From NCBI GenBank assembly GCA_947034885.2, contig OX344752.2, positions 19,592,001-19,656,000 of the forward strand: a DNA stretch of 64,000 nt, written 5' to 3'. Positions 10,640 through 23,531 of this stretch are shown here, in pieces. The notes beneath the pieces were generated by a model, which saw only the letters and a program-made list of their open reading frames with translations, was not told where the DNA came from and ran no database searches. A program made the translations under genes and the position numbers. How positions within the stretch are numbered: the first letter of the stretch is position 1; each line of letters opens with the position of its first letter. The stretch is from Thuidium tamariscinum. Lineage: Eukaryota; Streptophyta; Bryopsida; Hypnales; Thuidiaceae.

Positions 10640-13017
10640 AAGCAAAATCAAAGGTACACAATTATTCTCAGATTTTTTTACAAGTGATCATTTTAATAAA
10701 ACTGCAAATAAAATTTAGATCATTGAAGCTCTGTGAATTTTTGTACCTATTTGTCTTTGAAAATGCCCTTGAGGTGGTATTGTTGTATTCAAGAATTAAC
10801 TACTAAACAAACACTACAAACCTAATTGCAAATGACATCTTGTTCTGATGTTGAAATCATTAATTTTGTTATATTGGTGGGGTTTATAATAAAAGATTAA
10901 AAAAAAGATTTGTTTTGAATTTGTATTTCAGTTTGTACGCCTCCAAAAATTATGATATTCTATTAATTTAATATAATTGATGTTTGTTAGTTCCACACTA
11001 AAGTGTGGAGACTTGGTATTGAGAGTGAAGTTAATCTAAAGAAATTTGAGTATGTAGAACTCTATCTTGCTTAGAAAGCAAGGTAGTGCAATAGGAACAA
11101 AGCTTCTCATAGGTTGTTCACTTGTTATAATTATGTAAATATTTGAAGATTTCCTCCTTCAAAGATGCGAATGTCATAAATACATAGGGAATTTTGTTAA
11201 AATAGATGTTAGTTTTCTATACGCCATTTTCAAATAGCAAAGTTTAAATTACAAAAACATTTAGGACAAGTAAAGATTTTGTACCATCTAAGATGAATAA
11301 AAAATTTAGATTGTGTAGTCTTACTGTAATAGTGCTAAAATTTGGAGAATGGTGCCATTTTAGTGAAATTTCTCATAATTATTATTTTTTTGTAGACCTT
11401 AGAAGGCAACAATCCAAAAATAAACATGTGAATTTTTTTGTCTTTGTCTTTTGAAACATAATCCATCATGGCATTGTAGCTAGGCCCAATCTATAGGCCT
11501 CTACCACAAGTAATGAATTTTTTACGAAATTTGAATATATCAAGCTAGCAATGCAAGAATCATTAGAGAAATTTTGAACTCTCCAAAGGGCTTCTAGAAT
11601 GGCCTCAATTGGGGTCCTCAATTGGATTTAAATGCATACTTGTCAAATAAAGGACAACTTTTTTCCCCTATTTCCACCCATTTTGACATCATGATGTTTA
11701 TAAAGGTACATGTTTTTTTATTGGATAATGGGACATTAGGTACTTCTTGTCATTCAAATTTTAAGTACATTGAGGGATTATTTTATTTGGAGAAGGACAA
11801 ATTTGGTGCAATTAAGTACTAATGGCTCATGTGTTTTTAGTACAATGAGTGAGACTTTTTTTTTAAATAAGATCATTGGTGCTTCGTGCTCATGATGTTT
11901 GCACCATGAAATACCTCTTATTGGACAATGGAACAATATGTACTTTTTGTCATTCAAGTCCTTGGTACAATAAGTGAATTCTTTATTTAACAAATTCATA
12001 AGTACTTGATGAATATTCACACAAGGTAGCGACACATATTGTGTACTAAGGCTATCATCTTTAGCCTTCAATAAATAGCTTTGCATGTCAATTCCTCACG
12101 GCCCTCTAGAGAGCTCAAAATTTCTCTAATGTCAAGCAATATGCAACTCATAATTGCATCATAGCTTCTTCACTCCATTGAACTCTTGAAAACAATGAAA
12201 TAGCTATAAGTTCAACTTCATTCCTTCATGTATTCCATTTAACAAACTTACATCTTTCCCACAACTTCACTAAAAAATTACAATATTCTCAAGAAAAAAT
12301 TTAATGAAAATAAGCATATATTAAATAATTTATGTAGGACATCAAACCTTTTCTTACAATTGAAGAAGACAACACAAAGATTAGGAGGTATTGAAAAGCT
12401 TCCATTCATCATACACAATACTTATTCCAAAATGTTTGGAATAATTTAGAATTGAAGATTTGGACAAGATAGATCCAATCAATCATGAAATCTCAACCCA
12501 CATTGTTGATAGCAAAAGCTCCCTCCATTGAACTAGTGAAGAAGTTGGCAAGAATGGAATTCACCTAATAGGATGAACTATCTTGCAAGCATCCTAGACA
12601 TGTCATCCAAACACATACCATGTTTCATGATCCCATAAATGAAAAACATTATTAAATTGGATTTAATCATCAACCCCATCTTGTTTGTCCATCAACTTTG
12701 GAACAAATTCTTTATTACATTTCAAGGTTCCATTAGCCATTGTTTTTATTTGATTCTAAGCTGATCATTGCTATTTCCATAAGAAGCGAAGATTAGAGAT
12801 ACAATTGCATGCGGTTCTATTCAATAGTGAAGGAAATCCGCTCATGTAGGACCATCTCGGATTAGAGTTTGCTTCAGAGTTAGATTTATAGCATTTCATC
12901 TTTGAACGAGAGCATTTCTGAATTTTCATTAGTTCCTCAAAACAACCATCCAATGGAGGACAGGACTCTGCCGTAATGTCGGTACGTACAATTTGAAAAG
13001 CCTCCCCAGCACACTAA
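10640..13017. other. A+T-rich intergenic region
   Basis: No gene is recognised. About 11187-11377 is a worn F2 copy: 'gggaattttgttaaaatag' on the left and 'atggtgccattttagtgaaatttctcat' on the right. About 11716-11790 and 11918-11990 are direct repeats of about 75 bp (shared core CATTCAA after TTGT, with TTATTGGA-AATGG at the start), plus a shorter third relative near 11822-11870. Confidence 0.5.
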
Positions 13018-15115
13018 TTAAAAGCTGAAACAGGAGAAATTCAGGCTCTTCATCCAGCGGAATGGTTGGAAGACAATGCCCCAACCGCACTTCGACACGA
13101 CTTTCCTCACTTCCGGCACAATGGTCTCGTAGCTGACCGGACTATTGGCGTGAACATGCACCTCCAGAGAAAACAGAGTGGGCTTCAGCAGGATCTGCAG
13201 GATGGCCAGACAAGTGTCGAGGCTTTGAGGAATCATGTGAAGGATGAGCCGATGGAAAGGAGGCCAGCTCTTCGCTACGGACAACTGATCCAAGTTCACT
13301 TCCATGACGTGCCAAAGCCCCGGCCCGATATTCACAACCCCAAGTCGCTCACAAACGAGCAGGTTGGTGAAGTTCGGAAGGCTCAATGGGATGCCATTCA
13401 AAACACCCAGCCAATTCCCGTCTTCGCCCAGCGCCATGCAGGGGACGTCCAAAAACAACTTGTGCAAATTGGCATTGCTGGCCACGAGGCTCCAGAACGT
13501 GGCGAAACTCGAGGCCCCGTAAAGAACCTCCTCCAAGTTGTGCAGGTTCCGCAACTCCACCTTGCATGTGTCTCGCACCTCCAGATTGAACGCCAGGTAC
13601 TTCAGACTCCTGGCAGTGACGGACAGCTTCTCGGGACACATGATCTTCAGCTGCAGTTTCACAAGGCTCGGCAGCTCCATGCTTACGTCCTTGGCTATCG
13701 TCGACAGACCAAGGCATAAAACCTTCATCGCTGGGAAGTCCAGGTGGGCGTGAGTGACCCCGAAGACGCCCAGAAGAGCCAATGTGGACAAGTTGCGCAT
13801 GCCAGCGTTGATGTGATTCAACGCATCGCCGATCACCTTCACACACCGCAATGTGAAGTTGGTCAACCTGGGCATGTCTTCCAACTCACTGGAGTCGATG
13901 AACATGTTCCGCAAATCCAAGGTCTGCAGCACTTTGCCTGCAAATATGGCCACATCAAAGTCAGTATATCTGAGCTCAAATGTTATCATGAACTTCCCAA
14001 CATTCTGTTACTCGGTAATTGAAAACACCCTAAAATCGATCTGAAGAGAATTATAATGAAGAGTAGTGTGAAATTCCATTCTCTAAGCAGCTACACCAAC
14101 ATGAAACTCTTACTAGTTCTTCAAAGGCCGTGATGCATTTTAGTCAGAAGATTGATAATTCAGAAAAGATTTCCAGTAAAATTAGCACATCTCCGGAACT
14201 TTTAAAGCAACATAATGACGATCCTCCCCATGGATTCCAATGACCATAAGTAGGCCTCCAGATGATATATAGAGAGGTCTCTGTAATCATTAGAACCACA
14301 AGAAGATTCCTTCACGATGTCCAGAAGTTTTAAAACGGTCAAATTGGACAGGAAATCCTGTATCAGACACTGGTAAAGACTCGGACAACTGGACAAGGAC
14401 TCGTGATATTTACGTACAGACGTGGAGCCCAGACTGAGGCAGAAAGGCATAAGACATTGTGAAAATGAATCCATAGAATACAGGTCAGGAACTCATGTCC
14501 AAACTCACAGTTCTGGGATAATATTTTGAGGATGTTGGTTCTGCGCATGATCGCCTGCTGTCCATAATCCACAATGCACAAGTGCAGCAACGTCGCTTGA
14601 ACAGAAGGCACCCATCTCGTCACATGGTACGGATCGCTCAACCAGAAATCCGTCCTCCGCCTCTCGGGAACCGGAACAGACTTCGACTGCAGCTTGGATT
14701 CAATTTCGATTCTCAGCTGAAGCAGATACGATTTGTTCTTCAGAAAATCCACAACCACGTCCCTGAATACAACCGCGCTTCTCTCATCCCCAGACGAAGA
14801 CCCCTCGTCATCACTAGAGCAGGGAGAAGGAGCTGCAGCAGTGGACGTGCTGCTGGATGCACCTTTCGTGTCATGGAGCTCACCGCCCTCTCTGGCCTTC
14901 ACATGATACTCGTCCAAACAGATCAACCGAGCTGACCGTACTCGCCTGCCAGCTTCCTTGAAACTCTTGCAGACACAACTAGCGCTGGCAATGAAGCTGG
15001 CGTTCTCAAGCCTGTTGAAAATCTCCTCAAGTAACGCTTGGGAAAGCACTTCAAACACTGTTGATTGAGAGAGCACAACATGCTGCTTAGATGGAAAGGG
15101 GTCACTGACCTGCAT
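13018..15115 (-). CDS. F-box / leucine-rich-repeat protein
   Basis: Probable substrate receptor of an SCF ubiquitin ligase. Exon 1 is 15115-14509 and exon 2 is 13937-13018 (1527 nt, 508 residues). A strong GTGAGT donor and a TTTGCAG acceptor join in phase 1 to read ILSQNCKVLQTLDLRN, a typical LRR unit. An in-frame TAG lies directly before the ATG. Residues about 24-59 form the F-box (LSQALLEEIFNRLENASF...CVCKSF). Residues about 76-112 are a Ser/Asp/Glu-rich linker. From about 195 to the end there are degenerate leucine repeats (LTNFTLR, LSTLALL, LVKLQLK, LKYLAF). The substrate cannot be told. The end of exon 1 (NILKILSQNC) already belongs to the repeat pattern, which supports the join. A spliced form using the middle open frame at 14202-14433 was considered, but its phase does not fit a good donor. 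Confidence 0.8.
14165..14275. repeat. Intronic copy of a dispersed repeat
   Basis: This segment of the F-box intron is similar, in the same orientation, to 15240-15355 upstream of the gene. Shared landmarks are 'AAAATTAG', 'GAACTTTT', 'TCCCCATGG', 'GTGACCAT/ATGACCATA' and 'TCCAGATGAT/TCCATATGAT'. It opens a frame of about 90 codons on the minus strand (14474-14202) that I do not take as an exon. Confidence 0.6.
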
Positions 15116-15239
15116 CTAATTTGCAAGGGCACTGAATTTCAATCCTTGTGACATAGCAAACGAGAGCATCACTAGAAAATTCAGAATCTTACTCCTCCCT
15201 GTCTGCAGGGTAACGCTTCTTTGAATTCACATAAACTAT

Positions 15240-15420
15240 CACAAGTTTTCAATAAAATTAGAGTACTCCATGAACTTTTGGAATGCATCATAAGAAAATC
15301 TTCCCCATGGTTATAGTGACCATACGGAAGTCTCCATATGATACATACATATAAGATGTGACATGATATGCTAGGTTCTCTGGGTTCGAACCTGTGCCAA
15401 CACACATTCGGATGCTCTTA
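15240..15420. repeat. Dispersed repeat upstream of the F-box gene
   Basis: Second copy of the segment found in the F-box intron at 14165-14275. It ends with a GGGTTCGAACCTGTGCC stretch that resembles a tRNA T-arm. A worn relative ('gggattttaatccaggcc') lies at about 15608-15626. It may be a fragment of a tRNA-primed or tRNA-derived element, but no complete tRNA fold was found. Confidence 0.45.
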
Positions 15421-17385
15421 AACTATTGCAACATACACCAAATTGATAAAATGCACAATCCACTTCCGTAAAATCAGAAATATAAACCACAACTGCAAAC
15501 AATGATCTTCTGCTACTTGATTCTTGTTACTAGTTATTTGCTACTGGTCATTCTCCCTATGATGCATACATTTATGATGTGGAATATTAATGACATTCAT
15601 GCCAATCGGGATTTTAATCCAGGCCAATTCACATACAAACTCTCTCAACCTCACCCAACATACCCCAACACTCGTCTAAAATCACAGATTCAAACCAAAC
15701 ATATAAACTATGCGACTTGCTTCCTGTTACTAGTCACTTATCCAAGTCACTGAGTCATCCAGGAGGCATCAAGTATAGCATACACTACCTACTACGAAAG
15801 CCTAAGGGCCATAGGTTCTGTATTTCTAAGAGTCCCTACACTAGCCTAACAGTACTCAAGAATCTAAATAGAATACTTCAAGAATAATCGACTTCAGGAA
15901 CAATCGACTTCAAGAACAATCGACTGGAACGTCATGTAGGTACACGTCATAAAGGCATTCACAGTGAACTTGTCAAAGTGAAACACTTGACTAATCGCCT
16001 ACCGTGGGAGACCAGAGACCGTGGGAGACCACCATCGCAGCAGACCAGAGAATTAACTTTCTACTCTCTTGCTGGTTAATAGCTTTTAAGGGACTGATCC
16101 AGTCGAGGGAGGAAAATTATTGTTAACTAGAAAATTAGTGTCAGCACAAAATTTTATTTGAAGGGGGGGAGATTAGTGCAATACAGTCGTATTTCATCCT
16201 GCACTAACTCCAACATCTTGTCACTTTGGTAAATTTGTGACACAAGCACTGTTGGGACAAATCAGTGTACACTCGTGCTGCTCAACAGCTTTGACGGATT
16301 CAAATCAACACAGATGAGTGAAAATTATCTCTTGTCGGTAGACAGCACGAATTCAACGTAAAATGTTCTCTGCAATTACACTACAAATTTCACTAAATTG
16401 TCTATGAAACAATATAGAGATCTAATGCAAACTGTATTTCAAATCAGAGTCCAAATTCCAACTCCGAACTCTCACCATCTGGCCATGGCGAGCTCCCTCA
16501 TGAGCGTTTTCCCAAATTAAACATTCAAGAATTCACCAACTCCAGCGTAAGATGCTGTCGAGGCTCTGGTTGCAAGACACTCGCCATATCTTTCAAAACT
16601 CTAAGCTAAATTAATTACTTCTTTTTTAAAACACTCGCATACTCGACTGCCCCGTCTCCATAGAAACAGATCCATTGGATGGCGATCAACAAGACATACC
16701 TTGCGCTTAGCACGAAGCAGCATGACCTTAAGAATACCATTCCGCTACCAAATGCTTTCCGTCCACACGCACACACACACACACACAAATAAAAAAAACC
16801 CACAAAGGGCGTTCAAATTGCAACAACGACGGCTCCAGCTACGTCCATCATCTCCACCACCGATTTCTCCATCGCCAGCTTCTTAGCTAGGATTCATTCT
16901 CCCCAGACGATCCAAGGTTCTCCCCAACAAAAGATCGACCAACGGTCCAAATACACGCGAATGTCAAAGATTTCCATTATGATTACTCTGCCCACCCGAC
17001 TGAAAAAAGACTCGGTAGGTGGAAATACGGTACCAATAATCCCCCATTTTCTAGCATTCCAGCAATCCCTACCGACCGAAGACTATCTTTCTATACAGAC
17101 AACTGAGGAAACTCCAGGAAATGCAAAACCCAGTTCCGTTTAAGCTTAACAAACTCCACCACCTCCCGAGAGCTTGAAACCCTAAAATTTGTAGCTAGAT
17201 TTCGGCTGAGGACTGAACTAAGGATGCAATAGTGAAATGCAGAGGCTCGATCAATTGTGGGAGCTTCCGTGAGAGGGATCCAACAAGTCGTTGGTGCTGT
17301 TGGTGATACCACTGTTGGTTCTTGACTATTAATAGTGACCACCGGCTTCCTCATAAATTTTATTTTGGCCTGCAATAACAAGCTA
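15421..17385. other. Intergenic region upstream of the F-box gene
   Basis: No gene is recognised. Small repeats are present: a 17-bp motif with AATCGACTTCA in three copies at about 15884-15928, a duplicated CGTGGGAGACCA at 16003-16030, and a short CA microsatellite at about 16768-16790. The short open frames here show no known domain. Confidence 0.4.
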
Positions 17386-17543
17386 CTCCCTCCATCCCAA
17401 AATGAACTTCTGGTTCCCCTTAATTTTATTGCAATAAAGCTTAATATCATACTCTTGCTGTGGCTTACTAAAAGCTTCCCAATTTTTTCCTGCAAAGACT
17501 GTAAATCAGCCTAATTAGGAAGCTTTTAATGGAACAGAGGGAG
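17386..17543. mobile_element. Stowaway-like MITE (158 bp)
   Basis: Left end CTCCCTCCATCCCAAAATGA and right end ...GGAACAGAGGGAG, with TA directly outside each end (17384-17385 and 17544-17545). Both the terminal sequence and the TA target match plant Stowaway MITEs. Inner inverted segments (AAGCTTCC / GGAAGCTTTT) add to the fold. Confidence 0.85.
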
Positions 17544-18320
17544 TACTGCACTTTGAAAAGAGCTCAGAGATTCAAAGGGCTCGGAGATTCAAAGTTCTAG
17601 GGCAATAGGACTAATACTGAACTTTACTTAGAGTACAAAACAAGTTGAAATAACATTGGTTTTAGTGTAAAGTTCCAATCATTTTATCGAACCGAATGGT
17701 TGAGGGAGTATTAAATTTTGATCCTTGTTTGTGTACTTCATGTTTGCATTCCACTAGAACTTGTTTTAAGTGTTTTATATTCTTGAGGACGGGTCAAATC
17801 ATAGAAAGAGTCAATAACATGTTTCTTCTCATGTGCACATCAACCGTTTTAACCGTTGAACATCAATAGAAATGTTCAATGTCTGATGAATGATAGGGAA
17901 TCTTTTTATTTAGGATAGAAGTACAATTATTCATCTCCAAAATATATATATTTTTCAAATCTTCTATAATAGTTTGACTTCCAATTAATATATAAGTGCT
18001 TTTGGATTTTTGTAAGTCAATGATTCTCACAATTTCAAAATGGATGATTTCCATGGGCATTAGTCCATCCTTTAAGGGTTAAATTAGGTCTTAAATTAGA
18101 AGAGGTTAGTAAGGGATGCAAAACACATGTAATAAAGATAAAGATAGCTAGGGCAGGGCCCATCCATGTAAGACTGAGAGTAACATAATGGTGGCCTTGG
18201 TTTCAAAATCCATGGAAAAGAAACTCATGAGTGCCCATCCATCTGCAAAAAGTACAGATAAGTAAGCAATGCAGGTTTTCAAACCCTTCTGAATAAAAGA
18301 GCATGATGAGGGGAAAGTTT
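17544..18320. other. A+T-rich spacer
   Basis: No gene is recognised. Around 17560-17600 a 'gagattcaaaG' motif is duplicated. Around 17870-18060 the text resembles worn internal F1-type repeats, without identifiable ends. Confidence 0.35.
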
Positions 18321-18359
18321 GTCTTTGAAGAAGGAAAATTTTCATTTGTGGAAAAAGGA

Positions 18360-18890
18360 AAAAAAAAGAACTCTGATTGTATGACCAGCATAAATGAATG
18401 AAGAGTTTGTTGGGGATAGTTTTGCTTATTTGCGTTTGTCTTTGAAGAAGAAGAGCTCTGGTTGTGTGACTAGCATGAATGAATGAAAAGTCTGTTGAGA
18501 GTAGTTTGCTTATTTGTGGTTGTCCTTGAAGAAGAACTGTGGTTGTATGACCAACTTGAATGAATGAAGAGTCTGTTGGAGGTAGTTCCACTATCTATGT
18601 CATGTTTGTCTTCACCTCTTGCATGTCACATGGAGATGACAATGAAAAAATCAAACCTAATTATGTCTAGTCCCTAACAGAAAATTCTTCACTAGTCATA
18701 CTACTAAGGTCCCTCTGTCTTTGAAGAAAACTCTAGTTGTATGACAAGGAGCATGAATGAATGAAGAGTCTATTGGAGATAGTTCAACTATGTAAGTTAT
18801 GCCATGTTTGTTTTGACTTCTTGTATGTCACATGGAGATGGTGAAGAGGAAATCGAACATCATCATTTCCAGTCCCTATTATAACATTCT
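18360..18890. repeat. Imperfect tandem repeat of about 80 bp, plus a larger duplication
   Basis: Three successive units of about 80 bp share 'TGAAGAAGAaCTCTGgTTGTaTGACcAGCATgAATGAATGAAgAGTcTGTTGgaG' (about 18365, 18450 and 18530). A fourth copy starts near 18720. The following segment with 'GTCACATGGAGATG' is also doubled (18627 and 18828). A minus-strand open frame (18591-18148) runs through the array but reads as repeats without a recognisable protein. Confidence 0.75.
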
Positions 18891-18893
18891 TTG

Positions 18894-19227
18894 CTAAGGT
18901 AGAAGGCTCTTAAATGGAGCGGGTTCTAAAATGGTGCCCTACCTTAAATGTACAGTATTTGTACATGTTTCTTTTTCATAGCCTTCAGCTGTGTACTGAG
19001 AGTGTACATTTTAGCTAGGGCACCCATTTAGAGCCCTATGCCCCTTTCAACTTCAAAATTTGATAACTAATTCCAAAAAGCTCAGAAAAATATGAAACGA
19101 CTTAGGTTAAATGTCAATTCTACTTGTCTTTCAAAGAATATTTACTGAAAAATATTTCTAGAAGTTTTACCTCCCTGAAATTCTGTTTCAGCCCTTAGAT
19201 GGTCCATTATAGGACCTCTTACCTTAG
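18894..19227. mobile_element. Diverged PIF/Harbinger-like MITE (T325 relative)
   Basis: The ends CTAAGGTAGAAGGCTC and GACCTCTTACCTTAG form an inverted repeat. The interior shares 'AAATATGAAACGACTTaGGTTAaATGTC' and 'TTCAGCCCTTAGATGGTCC' landmarks with the 325-bp elements at 30097 and 39942. It is more diverged than those two copies. Confidence 0.6.
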
Positions 19228-20909
19228 TCATACCATTAGGATTTATTTGTCTATGATGAGGAAACTATATTTGATTTTAACCCCTCCCTTAAGTCAAACC
19301 CTACAAATTTTTGTCTAAAATGTATTCCCACTATTGAAGAGGGTTTGGAGTCAAGTTCAGTAATTCCTATTTTTGAGCACTCTCAATATTCATAGTTTAT
19401 TCATGTGGTGTTGAAAAAATGCGTTCTAAGAAAATCTAAAATCTCCTATTGACTACTAATAAGTATCTTTAAAAAATTTCAATATAATAATAAAAATCTA
19501 AAAATGTGTAGATCCTGCAACTTGTTTTTCTCCATGATACTTTGAAATAATAAGTTGAAAATACATATAAATTTTTTCAAAAGTAAGTAGAAAGAAGATG
19601 AGTATGAATCAAAATACTGAATTGTTGAGAATTTAATTATAGAATTCATATGCAATTCCTACTTTCGATGTTTTTCAGCCCCGCAAGAGATTGTTTTAGA
19701 GTTCTTCTCCAAAACTCTTCCCTATGCAGTGAACCAGCGACTGCTGGTCTGAATTTTTGAAATAAAAAATAAAAAATAAAAAATTCGAAAAGTATAAAAA
19801 TTTTGAAAGTTGATTTACAAAATTAAATTTTTTCAAAAAAATACTTTTAAATTATTAAATTATTAATATTAAAAATATTAATTAATATTATCTGACCTGG
19901 CATTCTCTTGACCACGTCAGATTGCCTACATGGAAGCATTCATAGAGTTTCCATAGCCTGAGAGCCCGCAATCTTCTAAATGCTTAAAAAACATCTAATG
20001 GTCATAAAAGTTCTTGGTGCGTCTTACTTTTTCTAGTGTTTTAGTGTATTATACACCAAGAAAAGTGAGATTCACCAAGGATTTTGACACTAGGAAATGA
20101 ATATTAGTCCCCCTATTGATTGAAGAATTCTAATTGGTAATGTTGTAATAAACAATCTACATCCTATGATTTTTTTCTCTAAAATATTGAAAATTGAGTT
20201 AAATAAAAGACTTCAAAGTTTATTATAGAATTTGGAATAGTGAATTTACAACCATCTTCAATTTAAAACTCATAACTTTCATTCCATCAATCAAAATGGA
20301 ATCATTCAAAGCTTTCCATGTACACATAAATGTAGAAAATCAATTGTAAATTTTTGTTTGTGAAAAAAGGAATTTTTTCTTATTTCCTCAAGCTACCTAA
20401 TCTAGGGGAAAAAATTGCATGTCATATAATAATTTTTAACCATTGTGTCATAAAAAATTATGAACATTTTGGAAGTTTTAAAGAAAAACCTTATTCACAT
20501 ATTGTGCCAAAAATTCAAAGAAAAATTAAAATCCCATTCATAATGAGCTACCGAAAATCACTATCTTACCCCCCCCCAAAAAAATGTAGTTTGGGTCCTT
20601 TAGGTAGGGTTAATTATACTTATTTCTAATTAGAGTCAACAATTCTACATGTGCATACCTAGGTTAACCGTCTTAGAAGGTGAGTCATTTGGACTTCTTC
20701 TCCGTCCATTGTTGTCATGATGACAATGAATCTGAAGGTGAACTCTAGAAAATGCAATATATATGAAATCAATGACACTAGTATATGAGCATAGAAATGT
20801 GAGCCTATGAGCCTTAAGCTTAAATATAAGTAAGTATTTTACACTCATTGAAGGTATTTATAATATAAACATCTATAATATAGGTGTTTAGAACATAGAT
20901 ACACTATAA
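19228..20909. other. Repeat-rich spacer
   Basis: No gene is recognised. About 19685-19980 is a worn relative of the element at 23532-23890; it shares 'CTGCTGGTcTGAATTTTtGAA' and 'ATCTGACcTGGCA'. About 20380-20570 resembles 28870-29030, sharing 'ATAATTTTTaACCAT', 'AAAGTTaCGAaAATT'-like and 'AATtCCATTtgTAaTGAGtT' landmarks. This points to another dispersed family. C- and A-runs lie near 20570-20583. Confidence 0.45.
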
Positions 20910-21218
20910 ATGGTGAATTTCGTTAAAATGGCAGTATTCCTTATGCCATTTTTCAGACCACATGGTCTGAACTGAAAATTGACATCTAGAAACGATATAG
21001 ATTTCAAACATGTAGGACATTTGTAGATTTGTAAAATCTATGACAAGTTTAGATTTTAGACCACGCGGTCTAAAACATCTTATATAGGTGTAGATTTCAG
21101 ACATCTACAACACATATAGATTTCAAACATCTATGACTGTTGTAGATTTCATACCGCAGTCTGAACTGTCAAAAATGTCAAACTAACAGAATACCGCCAT
21201 TTTAACGCAATTCACCAT
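20910..21218. mobile_element. F2 MITE, copy 2 (309 bp)
   Basis: The ends ATGGTGAATTTCGTTAAAAT and ATTTTAACGCAATTCACCAT are inverted. ATAA flanks both sides exactly (20906-20909 and 21219-21222). The interior has the same 'tagattt(c/t)agacatct' alternation as copy 1 and palindromes such as CAGACCACATGGTCTG. Confidence 0.85.
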
Positions 21219-21222
21219 ATAA

Positions 21223-23531
21223 CCATTGAAGTGTTTATAATATAGACACCTATACTATAAGTGTATAGAATTCTAGGCTCATACTAGGCTTACACTTTTG
21301 TGCTCACATACAAGCAACCATGTATATAAAATGCCAAGCCTAGCTGGCATTTTAACTGGATATGTTTCAAGGTCCGTGAGATCCACAAGACAAATGGCCA
21401 TTTGATTGGCATACCAACTAAGTTACCAAGCAGAAATTTGGCTCGACTCCCTTGGCCAATATTTTATAATTCCTCAAGGATTTGGGGTGCAAAAAACAGG
21501 GTTTCAGAAGCCACTGGTGGCCTTAGGGCCCTACAGTCCTTTCGAAGTTAAGCAGATGCCATTTGCAAGCCCAATCTAAGATAAACCGGTTTTTCGTCCC
21601 CAAATTTTCAACAGTTGGCATGGGGCAAGAGGCTTCTGCATACAAGTCCTGGAAATTGCAATTGCAACTAATACGGAGTTGCCTCTGATTGTTCTGCAAC
21701 TGTTGAACCTCCTTCCTCATGGCATGAAAAATCTTACCCCAATGTATGATGGGCTGGCAATAAGGTACACCATGATTGATGAGCTGTAGGACATGTAGCA
21801 AGCTAAGGTGAAGTTTCATTCCAAAAATAAGGTGTCCCCCAAAAGGCGAAAACAACTTGGAAATCATTTTAAAAGGGAAGATGATATTGAAACAGAAGCA
21901 AGGTATGTACACCACATGGGAAATTTCCCAACATTCAAAATAGATTCATTTCAGAGCTGGTCTGAGTAGGAATCTAGCATGGATCTGGAGGGGAGTGTAG
22001 TCGAATAAAGAATGATATTTTGGCATCGAAGTGCCAGAGGTAGCTAACCTACTCCCAAACAAGCGAGGGAAGCGTTTCACCCCGGTACTGTAGTCTCCTC
22101 TTGGCCGTGGAAATCGAATCATGCTCTTCCTCCCTTCCTCCGATCGTCTGATTCGATCGATCTGTAGGCGATCCCACAGGACTTCGGTTGATCTACAGAA
22201 TGACTCCGATCCCTAGCATAGGCCTCATAAATTAGGTCAGCAAAGAATCGGATCGATCAACCTTCACCGAACCAGCCGGGTAGCTGGCCGGCACACGTGC
22301 AGGTCGAACTTATCTGGGCATTAACTGGGAAAGTGCCGGATGACTTCCAGACTTGCAAATTGAGAGTCGGTCGTAGCACGCGCGGAGAGCATCTTCAGTT
22401 GCGGTCTTGCACGAGGGAAGACTCCGTCACTGTCCCACATTCGGTACAATCTCTCAGCTCGACCTTTGGCATCAATTAAACACTCAGTAACTTATTAATT
22501 ATCGCGCAATTAATTAATGATTGAAGGAAATTTTTCCAACTGAGAATAGCGACTGCGCAATGGACTATCAATGTAACTTCTAGTGCGGCGATCGAAAGCT
22601 TATCGATTACTTGTCTCGGAGGGATCGGGATTCTAGCTCGGGTGTCTTCACTCATGATCTAGCAAGTCTGCAACAAGCCGGTGTCTCGCTACTGTTGTAG
22701 AAACAAGGGAAGTTGTGAAAACTGCGCCAGGGGAAGGACCCACAAGGAAAACTTACAGTACACGGGAAACGTGACTATCGATGGCTCTCTTCGTAGCCAT
22801 TTTTCCAGTCTACAGTATGCTGGCCCTTGTTTCCATTCGTGTCTAGCTTGAGAGGCACGGAAAGACGGATGGGTCACAACTTCGAAGTGATGGTTAATGT
22901 CGCCATCGATTGGATCGAGTCCATAGAAGCACGTAGTAAACATGATACGGAGATTATCGCATGAGAGGAAATCGTACGTGGATCTCAGGCTTGCCGGATG
23001 ACTGAGAGAAAAATGAACGTGGGTTGCGCGCATTGGTTTGCCAGTGGCACCGATTGACTGAGTGATTACTACAGATTCGTGTGCACATTGATCTGATCGA
23101 GTCCAGCGGAATCAGTAGTACGGTGGCGCTAGCTCCGCAAATTAAAATGCTTCAGTTGGACCCCCGCCATGCATGCAGAGATAATGAACACATGAAACAG
23201 ATGAATCAGTGTGGCTTTCTTCCCGGTCCGCCTCTAGCTACGACCCCACGTGCACTTGCTGCCGGCCAGTGGCCATTACGTTTCGCATGTACTGACAATT
23301 TGCACTTTGCCAATTGTCACATGTCTCCTGAAACCTCACTTTATTTCTTGTCCTTCTCTCTGCTTCAATGGGAGCCCTACAAGGTAAGGTAAGGTGGGTG
23401 ATTCTCCTCAGCATTTCTTTTTTGAGTGAAACTTTTGGCTTGGAATGATTGCCTCTCTTGCACTCTCCCTCCACATTTCAGCCTATACCCAAAGCCAGCA
23501 AATTGACACATGGCCCCAAAAAAACGTGATT
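21223..23531. other. G+C-richer spacer without a recognised gene
   Basis: From about 21950 to 23400 the base composition is visibly less A+T-rich than its surroundings and includes CGATCGAT-type stretches. Short open frames exist on both strands (for example 23033-22689 minus and 23081-23392 plus), but none shows a known motif. It could be an untranslated RNA, gene remnants or an unmasked promoter region. Confidence 0.35.

Noticed and set aside
13066..13719. 217-codon plus-strand open frame
   Set aside because: Antisense shadow of the F-box/LRR exon 2; its translation shows no domain.
14202..14474. 90-codon minus-strand open frame as a middle exon of the F-box gene
   Set aside because: No good donor in exon 1 has the phase needed to enter it. 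Direct splicing from 14509 to 13937 gives a clean LRR, and the segment is a dispersed repeat.
15365..15400. tRNA gene suggested by GGGTTCGAACC
   Set aside because: No matching acceptor stem, D-arm or anticodon arm was found around it.
22689..23392. Open frames in the G+C-richer stretch as genes
   Set aside because: Neither strand gives a known motif or a consistent set of exons. The composition is unusual, but coding potential cannot be shown.
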